From Corynebacterium sp. HMSC05H05 (lineage in GTDB: Bacteria > Actinomycetota > Actinomycetes > Mycobacteriales > Mycobacteriaceae): a DNA stretch of 64,000 bases. Shown piece after piece: positions 1 through 9,764 of the stretch (its first letter is position 1; each line of letters starts with the position of its first letter). The notes beneath the pieces were generated by a model, which saw only the letters and a program-made list of their open reading frames with translations, made no database searches and had not been told where the DNA came from. The position numbers were made by a program, and so were the translations under genes. The stretch spans positions 124,001-188,000 of the forward strand of contig NZ_KV788388.1 of NCBI RefSeq assembly GCF_001807265.1, read 5' to 3'.

Positions 1-166
1 TCCGCGACTCCAATGCAGCCTTCAGGTGGTCTGCTGCAGACTCAATGGCGTGGCCCGCATCGGCGTAACCGTGCATCGCGACGATAAGGGCAGGGCCGTT
101 TTGCGCCTCCCCGCTCACCTGCGGAGCTGGGTACTCAAGTTCGTACATGCGACGTTCCTGCGTCAT
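1..166 (-). CDS. PAC2 family protein (5' part, runs off window)
   Basis: Only the first 55 codons are inside the window; the rest lies beyond position 1. The N-terminus reads MTQERRMYELEYPAP and continues with ALIVAMHGYADAGHAIE, the opening strand and glycine-rich turn typical of the PAC2 (proteasome-assembly-chaperone-like) family in Actinobacteria. A strong AGGAGG ribosome binding site lies 9 nt before the ATG at 166. From memory, the orthologue sits in the same place beside the DUF4192 and galE genes in other corynebacteria. The cellular role of bacterial PAC2 proteins is not established. It is divergent from the DUF4192 gene across 200 nt. Confidence 0.8.
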   Translation of the reverse strand, partial: MTQERRMYELEYPAPQVSGEAQNGPALIVAMHGYADAGHAIESAADHLKAALESR

Positions 167-366
167 GGTCTTCGGCCTCCTGGTTTTAATCGCCTTACCG
201 GCTGTAGTGCTCCTCCCACACAACGGTTGGCGGCGCTGGATCATTCCATTGTGCCCGACGGGCGGCCGGACACCGGCACCGCGGCCTGAGCGTCCCGTAT
301 GGAAAGGCGTTGAGGAAACTTCGCGGCCGCATGGAACCGGCGCGCCGTTGCCAGCGTCTAACAGTT

Positions 367-1518
367 ATGGATATTCAGCCACAACCGCATGAAACAAACC
401 GACCGACCAGTCCGATCACGCCATACCCGAGTGCGCAGCTTCTGCGCTCGCCTGCGCAACTCATCGCGTCGATCCCAGCAGCGCTGGGCTACTTTCCAAA
501 CGAGGCAGTAGTGCTCATCAACGCATACAGCCCGCCGGGAGCCTCTCCGGCGTTGGAAATTGGAGCCTACGTCGATGCCGATGTGGGAAACACCGAAAGT
601 ATTCAACGCGCGCTCCAGCGCATCCCGCTTATCCGACATGTGGCCACCTTCGCAGTGATCGTGACTCGTGTTCCGGAATCGCAGATGGTTGCGGCCGCTG
701 CGGAAGGATTGCGAATGGCGGCGGACGCTTTCGGGGAGATCGTCGAAGCCTGCTGGATTGTCTCCGAAATCGCAGACGGCACGCATTACCAACTCGTATT
801 CGGCCCAGACCCGGACACAGCCCAGGCAGTCTGGGAATGGAGCGAAGAGTACGAACAGGGCACGGTGACATCGGTCGCGGCGGCAGAACCGATGCGCCCG
901 CTAATCGACCACGGGGTCCTGCCCGAGCTGCATAAAAGCGAAGTGTTTTCCCACTTCGATCCAGTATGCGAAGCTGATGTGGAGATGGGGGAGACGCTGG
1001 CTCCCAGCGCCTGTGAGCGCGGCACCCAGCTGTTCGGTTTTCTCACAACGGCTCCACAGGCTGCCCGAGCGCAGATCAGACAGGCATGCGATACCTATAT
1101 AGCCGCGCCAAACGCCCGGCTCATCGACACCGAAGGCAGCCTCATTATCGACGACGTGTTCACCAGCGTGGACGATGTCGAGTTAGTTGCCGCCATGCTT
1201 TCTGGCAGCAGATTGCGCGATTTTCTCATCGTCGATGCGCTCGAGCGGCCGCGGGCGGCAGGGGCAGTGCTATTAACTATCGCCCGAAACTTTAGTGGTG
1301 TAATCAGGGCGAACGCACTGTGCCTATGGGGCATGATCGCCCTGTCGCAAGGGCTCATCGGCTGGGCCACTACAGCGCTGGCGTGCGCAGAAAACGAAGT
1401 GCCAGGACACAAGCTATCCGGACTATTGAGCAGCGTGATGGACATTGGGCAAGGCCAATCGCTGCTCGAATTGTGCCGTCAAGGATGTCTAGACACTTGG
1501 AGTGAACTCGAAGGGTGA
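367..1518 (+). CDS. DUF4192 family protein
   Basis: A 383-residue protein with no signal peptide or membrane segment. The N-terminal pattern (SPAQLIASIPAALGYFPNE, then VVLINAY) is the hallmark of DUF4192, an actinobacterial family of unknown function. The start is uncertain. ATG 367 gives a normal family N-terminus but has no clear ribosome binding site. In-frame starts at 310 (TTG) and 331 (ATG) would add low-complexity residues. It is convergent with galE, with about 30 nt between the stops. I do not assign a function. Confidence 0.8.
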   Translation: MDIQPQPHETNRPTSPITPYPSAQLLRSPAQLIASIPAALGYFPNEAVVLINAYSPPGASPALEIGAYVDADVGNTESIQRALQRIPLIRHVATFAVIVTRVPESQMVAAAAEGLRMAADAFGEIVEACWIVSEIADGTHYQLVFGPDPDTAQAVWEWSEEYEQGTVTSVAAAEPMRPLIDHGVLPELHKSEVFSHFDPVCEADVEMGETLAPSACERGTQLFGFLTTAPQAARAQIRQACDTYIAAPNARLIDTEGSLIIDDVFTSVDDVELVAAMLSGSRLRDFLIVDALERPRAAGAVLLTIARNFSGVIRANALCLWGMIALSQGLIGWATTALACAENEVPGHKLSGLLSSVMDIGQGQSLLELCRQGCLDTWSELEG

Positions 1519-1551
1519 TGTCGACTCCACGAGGTTCAGCCAGCTGTTGCG

Positions 1552-2541
1552 CTAGCGTGCTGCATGCGACTGGCCACCGAGCTGCCGGGTGAACTCCCAG
1601 GCGTCCTCGACAATCGTTCGCAGCTGCGTTCGTGTCGGGTTCCAGCCGAGGGCATCGCGGATCTTCTCCGAAGACGCGATCAGCGTCGCCGGATCCCCCG
1701 CTCGGCGTGGAGCAACCTCCGCCGGAATTGCGTGGCCGGTGACCTCGCGGCACACCTCGACAACCTCGCGCACTGAATATCCGTCACCGGAGCCCAGATT
1801 GTAAATCTGGTGCGTGCCGGGGGAGTTGGCCTCGAGCGCGAGCACGTGCGCATCTGCGAGATCCCGGATATGGATGTAATCGCGCACGCACGTGCCGTCC
1901 TTCGTCGGCCAGTCGTCGCCGTACATCATGATCTTGTCGCGGTAACCCATCGCCACCTGCAGCACGATGGGGATCAGGTGCGTCTCCGTTATGTGATTCT
2001 CCCCGATACCGTTGTATGCGCCGGCGACGTTGAAATAGCGCAGACTGGTCGCGCCCAGACCGTAGGCATTGCAGTACGACGTGATCGCGTGATCAATGGA
2101 CAACTTCGTCGCACCGTACGGGTTGGTCGGCCGGGTGGGGGCATCCTCGGTGATAGGCACAACTTCGGGCTCGCCGTACGTGGCTGCGGTGGAGGAAAAG
2201 ACCAGCGAATTCACGTCGTGCCGACGCATTGAATCAAGCAGCGCCAAGGACACATCGAGGTTGCCGTGCCAGTACTTGGCAGGATCCTCCATGGACTCGC
2301 CGACGAGCGACTTCGCGGCGAAGTGCAGCACGCCGTCCACCTGCCCGCTGCCGTCCGCAGCAAGCACATCGTCAATGACGTCGCGTATCTCCCCCTCGAC
2401 AAACGTGGCGCCTTCCGGCACGGCGTACCGGTTGCCGGTGGATAGATCGTCCACGACGATCACTTCGTGGCCCGCCTCGAGCAGCGTGGCAGCGCACACG
2501 CTACCCACGTAGCCAGCACCGCCGGTGACGACAAGCTTCAT
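1552..2541 (-). CDS. galE: UDP-glucose 4-epimerase
   Basis: Interconverts UDP-glucose and UDP-galactose in the cytoplasm. UDP-galactose is the source of galactan, and through the furanose mutase of arabinogalactan, in this lineage. It is 329 residues, normal for GalE. A short-chain dehydrogenase-type NAD site, GGAGYVGS, is at residues 7-14. The catalytic triad is visible as SST at 116-118 and YGATK at 142-146. AAAGGAT precedes ATG 2541. It lies 20 nt after dtxR on the same strand, so the two are probably cotranscribed, an arrangement known from other corynebacteria. Confidence 0.96.
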   Translation of the reverse strand: MKLVVTGGAGYVGSVCAATLLEAGHEVIVVDDLSTGNRYAVPEGATFVEGEIRDVIDDVLAADGSGQVDGVLHFAAKSLVGESMEDPAKYWHGNLDVSLALLDSMRRHDVNSLVFSSTAATYGEPEVVPITEDAPTRPTNPYGATKLSIDHAITSYCNAYGLGATSLRYFNVAGAYNGIGENHITETHLIPIVLQVAMGYRDKIMMYGDDWPTKDGTCVRDYIHIRDLADAHVLALEANSPGTHQIYNLGSGDGYSVREVVEVCREVTGHAIPAEVAPRRAGDPATLIASSEKIRDALGWNPTRTQLRTIVEDAWEFTRQLGGQSHAAR

Positions 2542-2561
2542 GGAGATCCTTTCTGTGCCTT

Positions 2562-3239
2562 CTAGTCCTGACGCTCCACGCGCAGGGCGTGCGAGACATC
2601 CGCGGTGAGCACGAACGTCTCGCCCTCATCGGTGGAGACTTCTAAAGCGCCACCCTCCAAAGGATGCAGATCGACGGTCTGGCCCACAAGCTGCCCCGCG
2701 GCCTTAGGCAATGCGCCGTCCTGCAGAATCTCGCTGATCTGCACCACCGTTGCGCGCACCGGTTCTTTGAGGCGAAGATCGCTGGCACGGGTGCCCGCTT
2801 GATCGGCGGTGCTAGCAGTTGCGCCCAACTCGTCGAGCGCCGGGATCGGGTTGCCGAAGGGGGAGCGGTCAGCGTTGTCCAGCACCGCGACAACTCGGCG
2901 CTCCACCTCTTCGCTCATCACGTGCTCCCACCGGCACGCCTCTTCGTGGACCTGGGCGAGGTCAAGCTTCAGTACGTCGGTAAGCAGCCGCTCCGCAAGA
3001 CGGTGTTTGCGCATGACGGCGGTGGCACGTCGACGCCCTTCCTCGGTCAACGACAGGGAACGGTCGTGCTCGACCACGATCAGGCCGTCGCGCTCCATGC
3101 GCGCGACCGTCTGCGAGACGGTGGGGCCGGACTGTTCGAGGCGTTCCGCGATTCGCGCACGCAGAGGCGTAATACCTTCCTCCTCCAGTTCGTAGACGGT
3201 GCGCAGATACATCTCCGTGGTGTCAACAAGGTCACGCAC
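2562..3239 (-). CDS. dtxR: Iron-dependent transcriptional repressor DtxR
   Basis: Global Fe(II)-activated repressor of iron acquisition genes. I chose GTG 3239, behind a GGAAGGGAG site, rather than the upstream TTG 3257. That start gives 225 residues and places the known metal ligands exactly on C. diphtheriae numbering: Met10, His79, Glu83, His98, Cys102, Glu105 and His106 are all present. The N-terminal winged helix ([20 protein letters not shown]) carries the recognition helix, and a C-terminal SH3-like domain follows a low-complexity linker near residues 140-150. A candidate -10 box, TAAAGT, is at 3298-3303. galE follows directly. Confidence 0.96.
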   Translation of the reverse strand: MRDLVDTTEMYLRTVYELEEEGITPLRARIAERLEQSGPTVSQTVARMERDGLIVVEHDRSLSLTEEGRRRATAVMRKHRLAERLLTDVLKLDLAQVHEEACRWEHVMSEEVERRVVAVLDNADRSPFGNPIPALDELGATASTADQAGTRASDLRLKEPVRATVVQISEILQDGALPKAAGQLVGQTVDLHPLEGGALEVSTDEGETFVLTADVSHALRVERQD

Positions 3240-3376
3240 TGTGATGCTCCCTTCCAATCGCGGTGCTGGTTAGAGGTCCGAAAACCATGTGGGCAATACT
3301 TTAGCCCAGCCCCCGTGGCGGTATCGGTGAACCTGGAACGGGCTGCTGGGCTGGACTATTCGGGTGGCCGTATCAC

Positions 3377-4378
3377 TTACAGCGCGTAGTCGCGCAGACG
3401 GTCCGCGCGTTCGCCGGCGCGCAGCTTCGCCATCACCTCGCGCTCGATCTGGCGGACGCGCTCGCGCGAGAGACCGAACCGGCGGCCGATCTGGTCCAAC
3501 GTGCGCGGCACACCGTCGGTCAGGCCGTAGCGCATGCGGATGACATCCTGCTCGCGCTGCTCGAGCCCGTTGATAATGTCCTCGATATCGTCGTGCCGCA
3601 GGGTGGTTACTACTGCGTCTTCGGCGTCGGTGGCTTCGGCGTCTTCAATGAAATCGCCCAACGGCGCTTCCTCGTCCGCGCCGACCGGCATGTCCAAGCT
3701 CACCGGGTCGCGCGACTGGCGCAGCAGCATCTCAATCTTGGATTCCTCGATGCCGGATTCCTCCGCCAGCTCCTCGTTCGTGGGCTCGCGGCCCAAGGAC
3801 TGGTACATCTCGCGGCGGATGCGGGAGAGTTTGTTCACCTGCTCCACCAGATGGACTGGGAGACGGATCGTGCGCGACTGATCCGCCATACCGCGCGTGA
3901 TCGCCTGGCGGATCCACCAAGTGGCATAGGTGGAGAACTTGAAACCCTTGGAGTAGTCGAACTTTTCCATCGCGCGGATCAGGCCCAAGTTGCCTTCCTG
4001 GATCAGATCCAAAAGCGGCATGCCGCGGCCGGTGTAACGCTTCGCCAGGGACACCACGAGACGCAGGTTGGCCTCAAGCAGGTGGGCGCGGGCCTTACGG
4101 CCTTCCTTCGCCAGAATCTTCAAGTCGCGCTTCTTTGCGCGGGTCAACTTCACCTCCGGGTCGTCCAATAGACGCTGCGCGTACAGGCCAACTTCAATCT
4201 GCTGGGCGAGCTCGACCTCCTCCTCAGCGTTGAGCAGGGCTGTCTTGCCGATGCCGTTGAGGTAGACGCGGACGAGGTCCGCAGAAGGGTTGTCGTTGGT
4301 CTGATTCCGCCGGCTACCGCGGTCGACGGTCTCCCCGGATTCTTGGGTTCCCTGTGCAGCGTGATCCGGTTGGGTCAT
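3377..4378 (-). CDS. sigB: Primary-like sigma factor SigB
   Basis: Group 2 sigma-70 factor of 333 residues, the general stress and stationary-phase sigma of corynebacteria. It lacks the long charged N-terminus of SigA (also in this window) but has regions 1.2, 2 ([20 protein letters not shown], then [13 protein letters not shown]), 3 and 4 ([19 protein letters not shown] near the C-terminus). AGGAGG precedes ATG 4378. A SigH-type promoter lies upstream at 4443-4468, fitting control of sigB by the oxidative/heat-stress sigma factor. It is upstream of dtxR on the same strand, about 140 nt away. Confidence 0.95.
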   Translation of the reverse strand: MTQPDHAAQGTQESGETVDRGSRRNQTNDNPSADLVRVYLNGIGKTALLNAEEEVELAQQIEVGLYAQRLLDDPEVKLTRAKKRDLKILAKEGRKARAHLLEANLRLVVSLAKRYTGRGMPLLDLIQEGNLGLIRAMEKFDYSKGFKFSTYATWWIRQAITRGMADQSRTIRLPVHLVEQVNKLSRIRREMYQSLGREPTNEELAEESGIEESKIEMLLRQSRDPVSLDMPVGADEEAPLGDFIEDAEATDAEDAVVTTLRHDDIEDIINGLEQREQDVIRMRYGLTDGVPRTLDQIGRRFGLSRERVRQIEREVMAKLRAGERADRLRDYAL

Positions 4379-4442
4379 GTGGCAACGCCTCCTCGGACTA
4401 GGTGGAAAAGCTGGATGGGACAGCTGGGCAGTCTAGATGGGC

Positions 4443-4468
4443 AACGCTCGGCTGTCGCCTGGTGTTCC
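4443..4468 (-). promoter_or_regulatory. SigH-type promoter of sigB
   Basis: On the minus strand GGAA (4468-4465) and CGTT (4446-4443) are separated by exactly 18 nt. This matches the GGAA-N18-20-SGTT pattern recognised by SigH-type ECF sigma factors in Corynebacterium and Mycobacterium. It lies about 65 nt before the sigB start codon. SigH control of sigB is known in C. glutamicum; its use here is inferred from the match. Confidence 0.65.
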
Positions 4469-4491
4469 CACCCGTGAGAAATATATTCAGA

Positions 4492-4926
4492 TCACGCTTC
4501 CACGATGACGGTAAAGGGGCCGTCGTTGACGCTTGCCACCTGCATCTGCGCGCCAAAGCGGCCCTCTTCGACATGGATGCCGCGCGAGCGCAGCGTCTCG
4601 GCGATTTTGCCGATCACCGGTTCCGCGGCGTCGCCCGGTGCCGCGTCACTCCAAGACGGGCGCCGTCCTTTCGCCGTGCGGCCCATCAGCGTGAACTGGC
4701 TGACCAGCAACACCGGAGCGCCAGCGTCTTCCACCGAGCGTTCGCCCTCGAGAATGCGAAGCTCCGCGATCTTGCGGGCCACCGTCTCCCACGCATCATC
4801 CGCATCGTCGCGCCCCACGCCAACGAGAGCGAGGATTCCGCCGGTATCGGGGCAGTCGATCACTCCGACGGTTTCGCCGTCCACGGTCACCGACGCGCTT
4901 GTCACACGCGTAAGTACAGCCTTCAT
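4492..4926 (-). CDS. dtd: D-aminoacyl-tRNA deacylase
   Basis: Removes D-amino acids mischarged on tRNA; a cytoplasmic homodimer. It is 144 residues, the normal DTD length. The two active-site motifs are visible: SQFTL near residues 80-84 and the Gly-Pro motif in NDGPFT near 133-138. The start is ATG 4926 with the expected MKAVLTRV opening. It lies 16 nt after the methyltransferase gene and shares its direction, so coexpression is likely. Confidence 0.95.
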   Translation of the reverse strand: MKAVLTRVTSASVTVDGETVGVIDCPDTGGILALVGVGRDDADDAWETVARKIAELRILEGERSVEDAGAPVLLVSQFTLMGRTAKGRRPSWSDAAPGDAAEPVIGKIAETLRSRGIHVEEGRFGAQMQVASVNDGPFTVIVEA

Positions 4927-4942
4927 TGATGCTCCGATCTGT

Positions 4943-6502
4943 CTATAGGTGAGTCAGTTGCGCGATTTCAGCGGGCAGGATCAGCCCGTGGCGCACGAGG
5001 TCGACCACAGCGCCTGCCGCATCCGCTTCAAGCTTGTCGACGTCCTCCGGTTGCCCCAACCCGCGCGACGCCGCATACAGGCCGACTACGTCCCGCAACG
5101 GCAGACCGTTCGGGTGCAGCCCCGAGATCAGCGAGAGGATGCCCGCATCGATGGTGTGGGAGAACCGTGGCCCGTCGGTGCGGGTGATGCGCAGCGTTTC
5201 GTCCGCGAACCCCATGCCGAGGTCGGTGTCCGCGAGCTTGATGTCTTCCAGTGCCACGGTGGGCCGGACCACGTAGTTCGCATCGAGGACGCCGTCGCGG
5301 TCCTTGTCGCGCAGCCACGCGGTGCGGGTGAAATACTCTTCCGCCTCCGGGCCGAGCGGGTCTGTAAACGGCTGGGAAAGCTCCTCGCAGGTGATCTCGC
5401 TGGGAGCATCGCCAATGTCCTCCAGGAGGATCCAGCCAAAGCCCACCGCATGGACATCGTTGTCCGAAAAGTGGTCGAGCCACTGCACGGTGCGCGCGAC
5501 ACCGTCGTCTGAGCGGGGATCGATGGACTCGTCGCGCAGCCACGTGGAGACGTACATGCCGGGATCGACCACGTCGCGCTGCAACACCCAGGCGCTCACG
5601 CCGTGGGAGGGCAACCAGGATGCGACGCGGGCCTGCCAGGACTCATCCAGCACATGCACCCACGAACCGAGAATGAACGCCCGTCCGCCCTCGGCGAGGT
5701 GGTCCGGTGCCTGGTTGAGCACCAGCTCAGTCGCTCCGTCGAGGTCCAAACCAGAGTCGCGGTAGACATGGCCCACCTCCGGCAAGCCCACAACAAACGG
5801 CGGGTTGGCCACAATACGGTCGAATGTCTCGCCTTGCACCGGCTCGAACCATTCACCCTCTCGCAACTCCACGTTATCCACGCCGTTCGCCCGCATGGTG
5901 GCCTCGGCGAATTCCAGTGCGCGGGCGTGGACGTCGGTTGCCACCACCCGCGTGGCGGCGTCTGCCTGCGCAAGCGCCTGGATGCCCGAGCCGGTGCCCA
6001 AATCCAGCACTGAATCCACCGGGGTGCACGGCGTGGCGGACAGCAGCGACAGTGACGCCGACCCGACGCCGAGGACGTGGTCGCGGCCCGGTACGTGATC
6101 GGTCATGGACGCGTCGAGGTCGGACAGCATCAACCTCGGCTTGCCGGCGACCACGTGGGGACGCACGTCAACGGCGATGCGGTACGTGGACGAGTCGGCG
6201 ACGGGCAGGACCAAATGGTCGTCGATAAGCGATAGCGCGAGCTTCGGGGTGAGCATGTCGCCGAGCGCCTCCGCTGTGGCCGGACGGCGCAGCAAGAAGA
6301 ACCTGATCAGGCGCGACAGGCGCGCGTCGTCGGAACATGCGGCCAGAACCACTCCCGGCTCACGGCGGTACAGCGCCTCGGTGGCCTCCGGACCCAGGTG
6401 CGCCGCGATGCCGTCCGCACTGAAACCAGCCGCGCTGAGCTCGTCGGCGAGCACCTGGGCAACTGCGGGAAGATGAGGGGAGAGGTCTCCAGGGTCAGTC
6501 AC
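4943..6502 (-). CDS. Class I SAM-dependent methyltransferase (HemK/PrmC-like core)
   Basis: A 519-residue protein. The start is GTG 6502 behind AGGAG; reading further upstream would run into the DUF3099 gene. The N-terminal third is helical, a central Rossmann methyltransferase carries [13 protein letters not shown] (motif I) and the NPPF motif ([10 protein letters not shown]), and the C-terminal third has no motif I recognise. NPPF is the substrate-binding signature of methyltransferases that modify amino groups of glutamine, adenine or guanine. Actinobacterial relatives of this architecture are uncharacterised, so the substrate (protein, rRNA or DNA) cannot be named. Confidence 0.85.
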   Translation of the reverse strand: MTDPGDLSPHLPAVAQVLADELSAAGFSADGIAAHLGPEATEALYRREPGVVLAACSDDARLSRLIRFFLLRRPATAEALGDMLTPKLALSLIDDHLVLPVADSSTYRIAVDVRPHVVAGKPRLMLSDLDASMTDHVPGRDHVLGVGSASLSLLSATPCTPVDSVLDLGTGSGIQALAQADAATRVVATDVHARALEFAEATMRANGVDNVELREGEWFEPVQGETFDRIVANPPFVVGLPEVGHVYRDSGLDLDGATELVLNQAPDHLAEGGRAFILGSWVHVLDESWQARVASWLPSHGVSAWVLQRDVVDPGMYVSTWLRDESIDPRSDDGVARTVQWLDHFSDNDVHAVGFGWILLEDIGDAPSEITCEELSQPFTDPLGPEAEEYFTRTAWLRDKDRDGVLDANYVVRPTVALEDIKLADTDLGMGFADETLRITRTDGPRFSHTIDAGILSLISGLHPNGLPLRDVVGLYAASRGLGQPEDVDKLEADAAGAVVDLVRHGLILPAEIAQLTHL

Positions 6503-6527
6503 GTATAGCTCCTGCAGTACGAGAGGG

Positions 6528-6953
6528 TTATTCGTCGTGCTCGATGATAGCGGGGGAGCTGCCCCGGTCTTTCTCCGCCGAATCCAGCGCCGCTCGCTGC
6601 TGCTGCGCCAGCATCTGCTGCTCCTGGCGGGCCACGGCGGGCTTATACACGTTCTTCTGGCGGGAATCCCGCACCTCTCCCTGCGCGTTCCCGCGCACCA
6701 CGGCGATCCACGGCAACGGGACAGACACCACAAACAAAATGCCGGCGAGCACCCACCAATTCGCCCACGCCGCAGCCACTGCCGCGACGATGAAGGGCAG
6801 ACGCAACCCTTGCAAGACGGCGTACTGCTTCTCTCGCGACTGCCGGTTCTGCTCCGGAGTGAAAGAAGCATCCGTGATCAGCGCGCGGGACTTCCTGCTC
6901 CGGCGTAAGCGGCGGGAGGCGCGCCCAGTGGATGCATGGTCGTTGGCGCTCAT
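6528..6953 (-). CDS. DUF3099 membrane protein
   Basis: A 141-residue inner-membrane protein. A basic N-terminus (RRLRRSRKSR) is followed by SFTPEQNRQSREKQYAVLQ, the DUF3099 signature. Two transmembrane helices at roughly residues 50-68 and 70-86 are joined by a very short turn containing two tryptophans. The C-terminus is a charged, glutamine-rich cytoplasmic tail. Its stop lies 25 nt before the methyltransferase start. It is divergent from the DUF3039 gene across a short region that contains an inverted repeat. Function unknown. Confidence 0.85.
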   Translation of the reverse strand: MSANDHASTGRASRRLRRSRKSRALITDASFTPEQNRQSREKQYAVLQGLRLPFIVAAVAAAWANWWVLAGILFVVSVPLPWIAVVRGNAQGEVRDSRQKNVYKPAVARQEQQMLAQQQRAALDSAEKDRGSSPAIIEHDE

Positions 6954-6960
6954 GAACTCT

Positions 6961-6985
6961 GAGGTTAGCCCTCCGGCTTAACCTC
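6961..6985. promoter_or_regulatory. Inverted repeat between divergent DUF3099 and DUF3039 genes
   Basis: GAGGTTAGCC and GGCTTAACCTC form a 10-11 nt imperfect inverted repeat (one bulged base) around CTCC, in the 48-nt divergent intergenic space. A TANNNT box (TAACCT, 6979-6984) overlaps the right arm. The shape suggests an operator for both genes, but it does not match the DtxR box well and the binding protein is unknown. Confidence 0.4.
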
Positions 6986-7001
6986 TCGCCCAAATTGGGG
7001 C

Positions 7002-7259
7002 ATGATGGTTGCCGTGAATACGACGACGAAGACGCTCGAGCGCCCGGATCTCAAGGAAGACACCTCGTCGACCACGGACGACGGGACCCCCAAGTTCTTC
7101 CACTACGTGAAGAAGGACCAGATCGTCGATTCCGCCATCTCCGGCAAAATGGTGGTGGCGCTGTGCGGCGAGACCTTCCCGGTGAAAAAGCAGGCCAAGC
7201 CCGGCTCGCCGGTCTGCCCCGACTGCGAGCGGATCTACAAGGGGCTGCGCCGCAAGTGA
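7002..7259 (+). CDS. DUF3039 family protein, probable small zinc-binding protein
   Basis: An 85-residue cytoplasmic protein of the actinobacterial DUF3039 family. The core FFHYVKKDQI is followed by ALCGETF and a CPDC knuckle near the C-terminus; the Cys-rich half could hold one zinc ion (inference). The start is ambiguous: ATG 7002, ATG 7005 or GTG 7014, none with a strong ribosome binding site. Its stop codon overlaps the GTG start of the helicase gene (GTGA), which implies translational coupling and suggests the two products work together. Function unknown. Confidence 0.8.
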   Translation: MMVAVNTTTKTLERPDLKEDTSSTTDDGTPKFFHYVKKDQIVDSAISGKMVVALCGETFPVKKQAKPGSPVCPDCERIYKGLRRK

Positions 7260-9019
7260 CCGCCGCGACTTCTGGGCCCCAGCTGCGCAAATGGCAGCAG
7301 GAGGCCCTTGATTCGTTTCTCCGTGACAAGCCGCGCGACTTCATGGCCGTGGCAACCCCGGGCGCGGGCAAAACAACCTTCGCGCTGACCTTGGCATCGC
7401 GCCTGAAAGAGGACAAGACTGTCCAGCGCATCATCGTCGTCGTGCCCACGGAGCACCTGAAGCACCAGTGGTCCGATGCCGCGAAGCGTTTTGGTCTATC
7501 CCTGGACCCAAATTTCACTAACTCTTCAGCCGTCAACGCCTCCTACGACGGCATTGTGGTCACGTATGCGCAGGTGGGTATGCACCCGTTCAAGCACCAC
7601 GCTGTGGCGTCGGCGCGCCGCACGCTGGTGATTCTGGACGAGATCCACCACGCGGGCGACTCCAAGAGCTGGGGCGACGGCGTTTACGAGGCCTACAACG
7701 ACGTCGAGCACCGCCTGGCACTGACCGGTACGCCGTTCCGCTCCGACGACTCGCAGATCCCGTTCGTGCGCTATGTCGAGGACGGCGAAGGCCACCTGGT
7801 TTCGGAAGCCGACTACACCTACGGCTACTCGCATGCGCTCGCCGACGGCGTGGTGCGCCCGGTGGTGTTTCTCGCGTACTCCGGCGAGGCACAGTGGAAG
7901 GACTCGGCGGGTGAGGAGTACTCCGCGCGCCTTGGTGAACCGCTGAACGCCGAGCAAACCACCCGCGCCTGGCGCACCGCGCTCGACCCGAAGGGCGACT
8001 GGATCGCCGCGGTGCTCACCGCCGCGCACACCAGGTTGATGAAGATCCGCGCCAACATGCCGGACGCAGGCGGATTGGTCATCGCCACGAACAAGACCAC
8101 CGCCCGCGCCTACGCAAAGATCTTGGAGAAGTTGTCCAACACCCCGGTGACTGTGGTGCTTTCCGACGAGCCCGGCGCCTCCGACCGCATCGACGAGTTC
8201 TCCGCTTCGCGCGACGAGTGGATGGTGGCGGTGCGCATGGTCTCCGAAGGGGTGGACGTGCCGCGCCTGTCCGTGGGAGTCTACGCCACATCAGCGTCCA
8301 CCCCGCTGTTTTTCGCGCAGGCGATCGGCCGTTTCGTGCGTTCCCGCATGCCGGGCGAGTCCGCGTCGGTGTTTCTGCCCTCCGTGCCGGTGCTGCTGCG
8401 CCTGGCGGAGGAGATGGAGGTCTCGCGCGACCACGTCCTGGGCAAACCCCATAGGGAATCAGGCTGGTCGGACGAGCTGCTGGACCAAGCCAACCGCACG
8501 CAGACAGAACCGGACGACATGCCGTCCTACGAATCCATCGGCGCGTCCGCCGAGCTGGACTCGCTGATCTTCGACGGCTCCACCTACGGCACGCCCACCC
8601 AAGCCGGATCCGCCGAAGAGCAGGACTTCCTCGGCCTGCCAGGGCTGCTCGACGCGGATCAGGTGCGCACACTTCTTGCCAAGCGGCAAAGCGACCAATT
8701 GGATGCCCGCGACGCAGAGGAGCGGGCGCGCAAGGCAGAAGAACGCAAGGCGCGGGAACGGGCGGAGGTGCTCGGCGAGCCGGTGAAGAAGCCCGATGCG
8801 GTCCAAGATTCAGCCGCCCCCAGCGCCACAACCGCCGCGGACGAAATCCCCGCGCTGCGCAAAGAGCTGAACACGCGCGTGGCTATCGCCGCCGGCAAAA
8901 CCGGCCGGCCCCACGGCGCGATCCACACCGAGGTGCGCAAAGCCTGCGGTGGACCGCCGACCGCACTGTGCAACGCCGAACAGCTGCGCGAGCGCATAGC
9001 CTTCCTGCGAGACTGGTAG
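7256..9019 (+). CDS. DEAD/DEAH-box SF2 helicase
   Basis: A 587-residue superfamily 2 ATPase. GTG 7256 overlaps the DUF3039 stop, and the earlier in-frame reading is only DUF3039 in another frame. Walker A is TPGAGKTT (residues 34-41), followed by the Walker B/DEIH box (VILDEIHH), motif III-like ALTGTPFRSD, and motif VI QAIGRFVRSR. The layout resembles type III restriction-like or RadD/XPB-type helicases. A charged linker (about residues 480-530) leads to a conserved C-terminal segment with HGAIHTEVRKACGGPP. Likely a DNA or RNA repair helicase; the exact pathway is unknown. Confidence 0.88.
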   Translation: MTAATSGPQLRKWQQEALDSFLRDKPRDFMAVATPGAGKTTFALTLASRLKEDKTVQRIIVVVPTEHLKHQWSDAAKRFGLSLDPNFTNSSAVNASYDGIVVTYAQVGMHPFKHHAVASARRTLVILDEIHHAGDSKSWGDGVYEAYNDVEHRLALTGTPFRSDDSQIPFVRYVEDGEGHLVSEADYTYGYSHALADGVVRPVVFLAYSGEAQWKDSAGEEYSARLGEPLNAEQTTRAWRTALDPKGDWIAAVLTAAHTRLMKIRANMPDAGGLVIATNKTTARAYAKILEKLSNTPVTVVLSDEPGASDRIDEFSASRDEWMVAVRMVSEGVDVPRLSVGVYATSASTPLFFAQAIGRFVRSRMPGESASVFLPSVPVLLRLAEEMEVSRDHVLGKPHRESGWSDELLDQANRTQTEPDDMPSYESIGASAELDSLIFDGSTYGTPTQAGSAEEQDFLGLPGLLDADQVRTLLAKRQSDQLDARDAEERARKAEERKARERAEVLGEPVKKPDAVQDSAAPSATTAADEIPALRKELNTRVAIAAGKTGRPHGAIHTEVRKACGGPPTALCNAEQLRERIAFLRDW

Positions 9020-9067
9020 TCCCGGCGGTAGGGTGGCGTGCACCGCAATGAAACGAAAGGATTTGTG

Positions 9068-9682
9068 ATGAGCACCCCTTACAACGGCCAGAACCCGAAC
9101 GGCCAGAATCCGAACGGCGAAAACCCCTACGGTGGCGACCAGTACGGCACCAACCCGGCAGCCGGCCACCCGGAGGGCGTTTCCAACTACGGCGACTACA
9201 CCGGCCACGAGCAGCTGCAGCCGGACTACACCCGTGGCGAGCCGGGCCACGCCGGCTATGGCATGGCGGGGAACAACTACAACCAGGCACCCACCTCGTA
9301 CGGCTACGAGGCAGCCGCGCCGCAGCAGAACAACGGTGTGGCTCTTGCCGCGATGATCCTGGGCATTTTGTCCCTGCTGGGGCTGCTGTTTCTCTTCCCG
9401 GGTCTTATTCTCGGCGTGATTGCGCTGATCCTGGGTATCGTCGGTGTGAAGAAGGCGAACTCCATCGTCGGCCCGGGTTCCCGCAAGGGCATGGCGATCT
9501 CCGGCATCGTCATGGGTGCCATCGCCACCATCCTGTCCGCCCTGATGCTGATCTTCGGTTTCTCTGTGGCGAAGCAGCTCTTGGACGACGGCGTCTTCGA
9601 GGCGTGCGAGCAGTTCCAGGGCGATAGCGCCAAGTACCAGTCCTGCATCGAGGACGAGGTTGATAAGAGCCTGAACAACTAA
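9068..9682 (+). CDS. DUF4190 membrane protein with Asn/Gly/Tyr-rich N-terminus
   Basis: A 204-residue protein; ATG 9068 follows GAAAGG. About the first 90 residues are low complexity (Asn, Gly, Pro, Tyr, with NGQNPNG repeats). Two transmembrane helices of the DUF4190 type follow (LAAMILGILSLLGLLFLFPG, then a second helix ending in AISGIVMGAIATILS and its extension). A short tail with two cysteines (CEQFQ and CIED) is probably exposed outside. The disordered repeat region may mediate protein contacts at the membrane. A rho-independent terminator follows. Confidence 0.8.
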   Translation: MSTPYNGQNPNGQNPNGENPYGGDQYGTNPAAGHPEGVSNYGDYTGHEQLQPDYTRGEPGHAGYGMAGNNYNQAPTSYGYEAAAPQQNNGVALAAMILGILSLLGLLFLFPGLILGVIALILGIVGVKKANSIVGPGSRKGMAISGIVMGAIATILSALMLIFGFSVAKQLLDDGVFEACEQFQGDSAKYQSCIEDEVDKSLNN

Positions 9683-9705
9683 GCGCTTTGCTTTTCGACG
9701 GCTAA

Positions 9706-9735
9706 CGCCCCGACCACGATCGGTCGGGGCGTTTA
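9706..9735 (+). terminator. Rho-independent terminator after the DUF4190 gene
   Basis: CGCCCCGACC (9706-9715) pairs with GGTCGGGGCG (9722-9731) around a 6-nt loop, followed by TTTAT. It lies between convergent genes and may also stop sigA transcripts, although the T-run exists on the plus strand only. Confidence 0.85.
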
Positions 9736-9764
9736 TGCGTTGCAGGGCAAACCCACGCTGCGGG

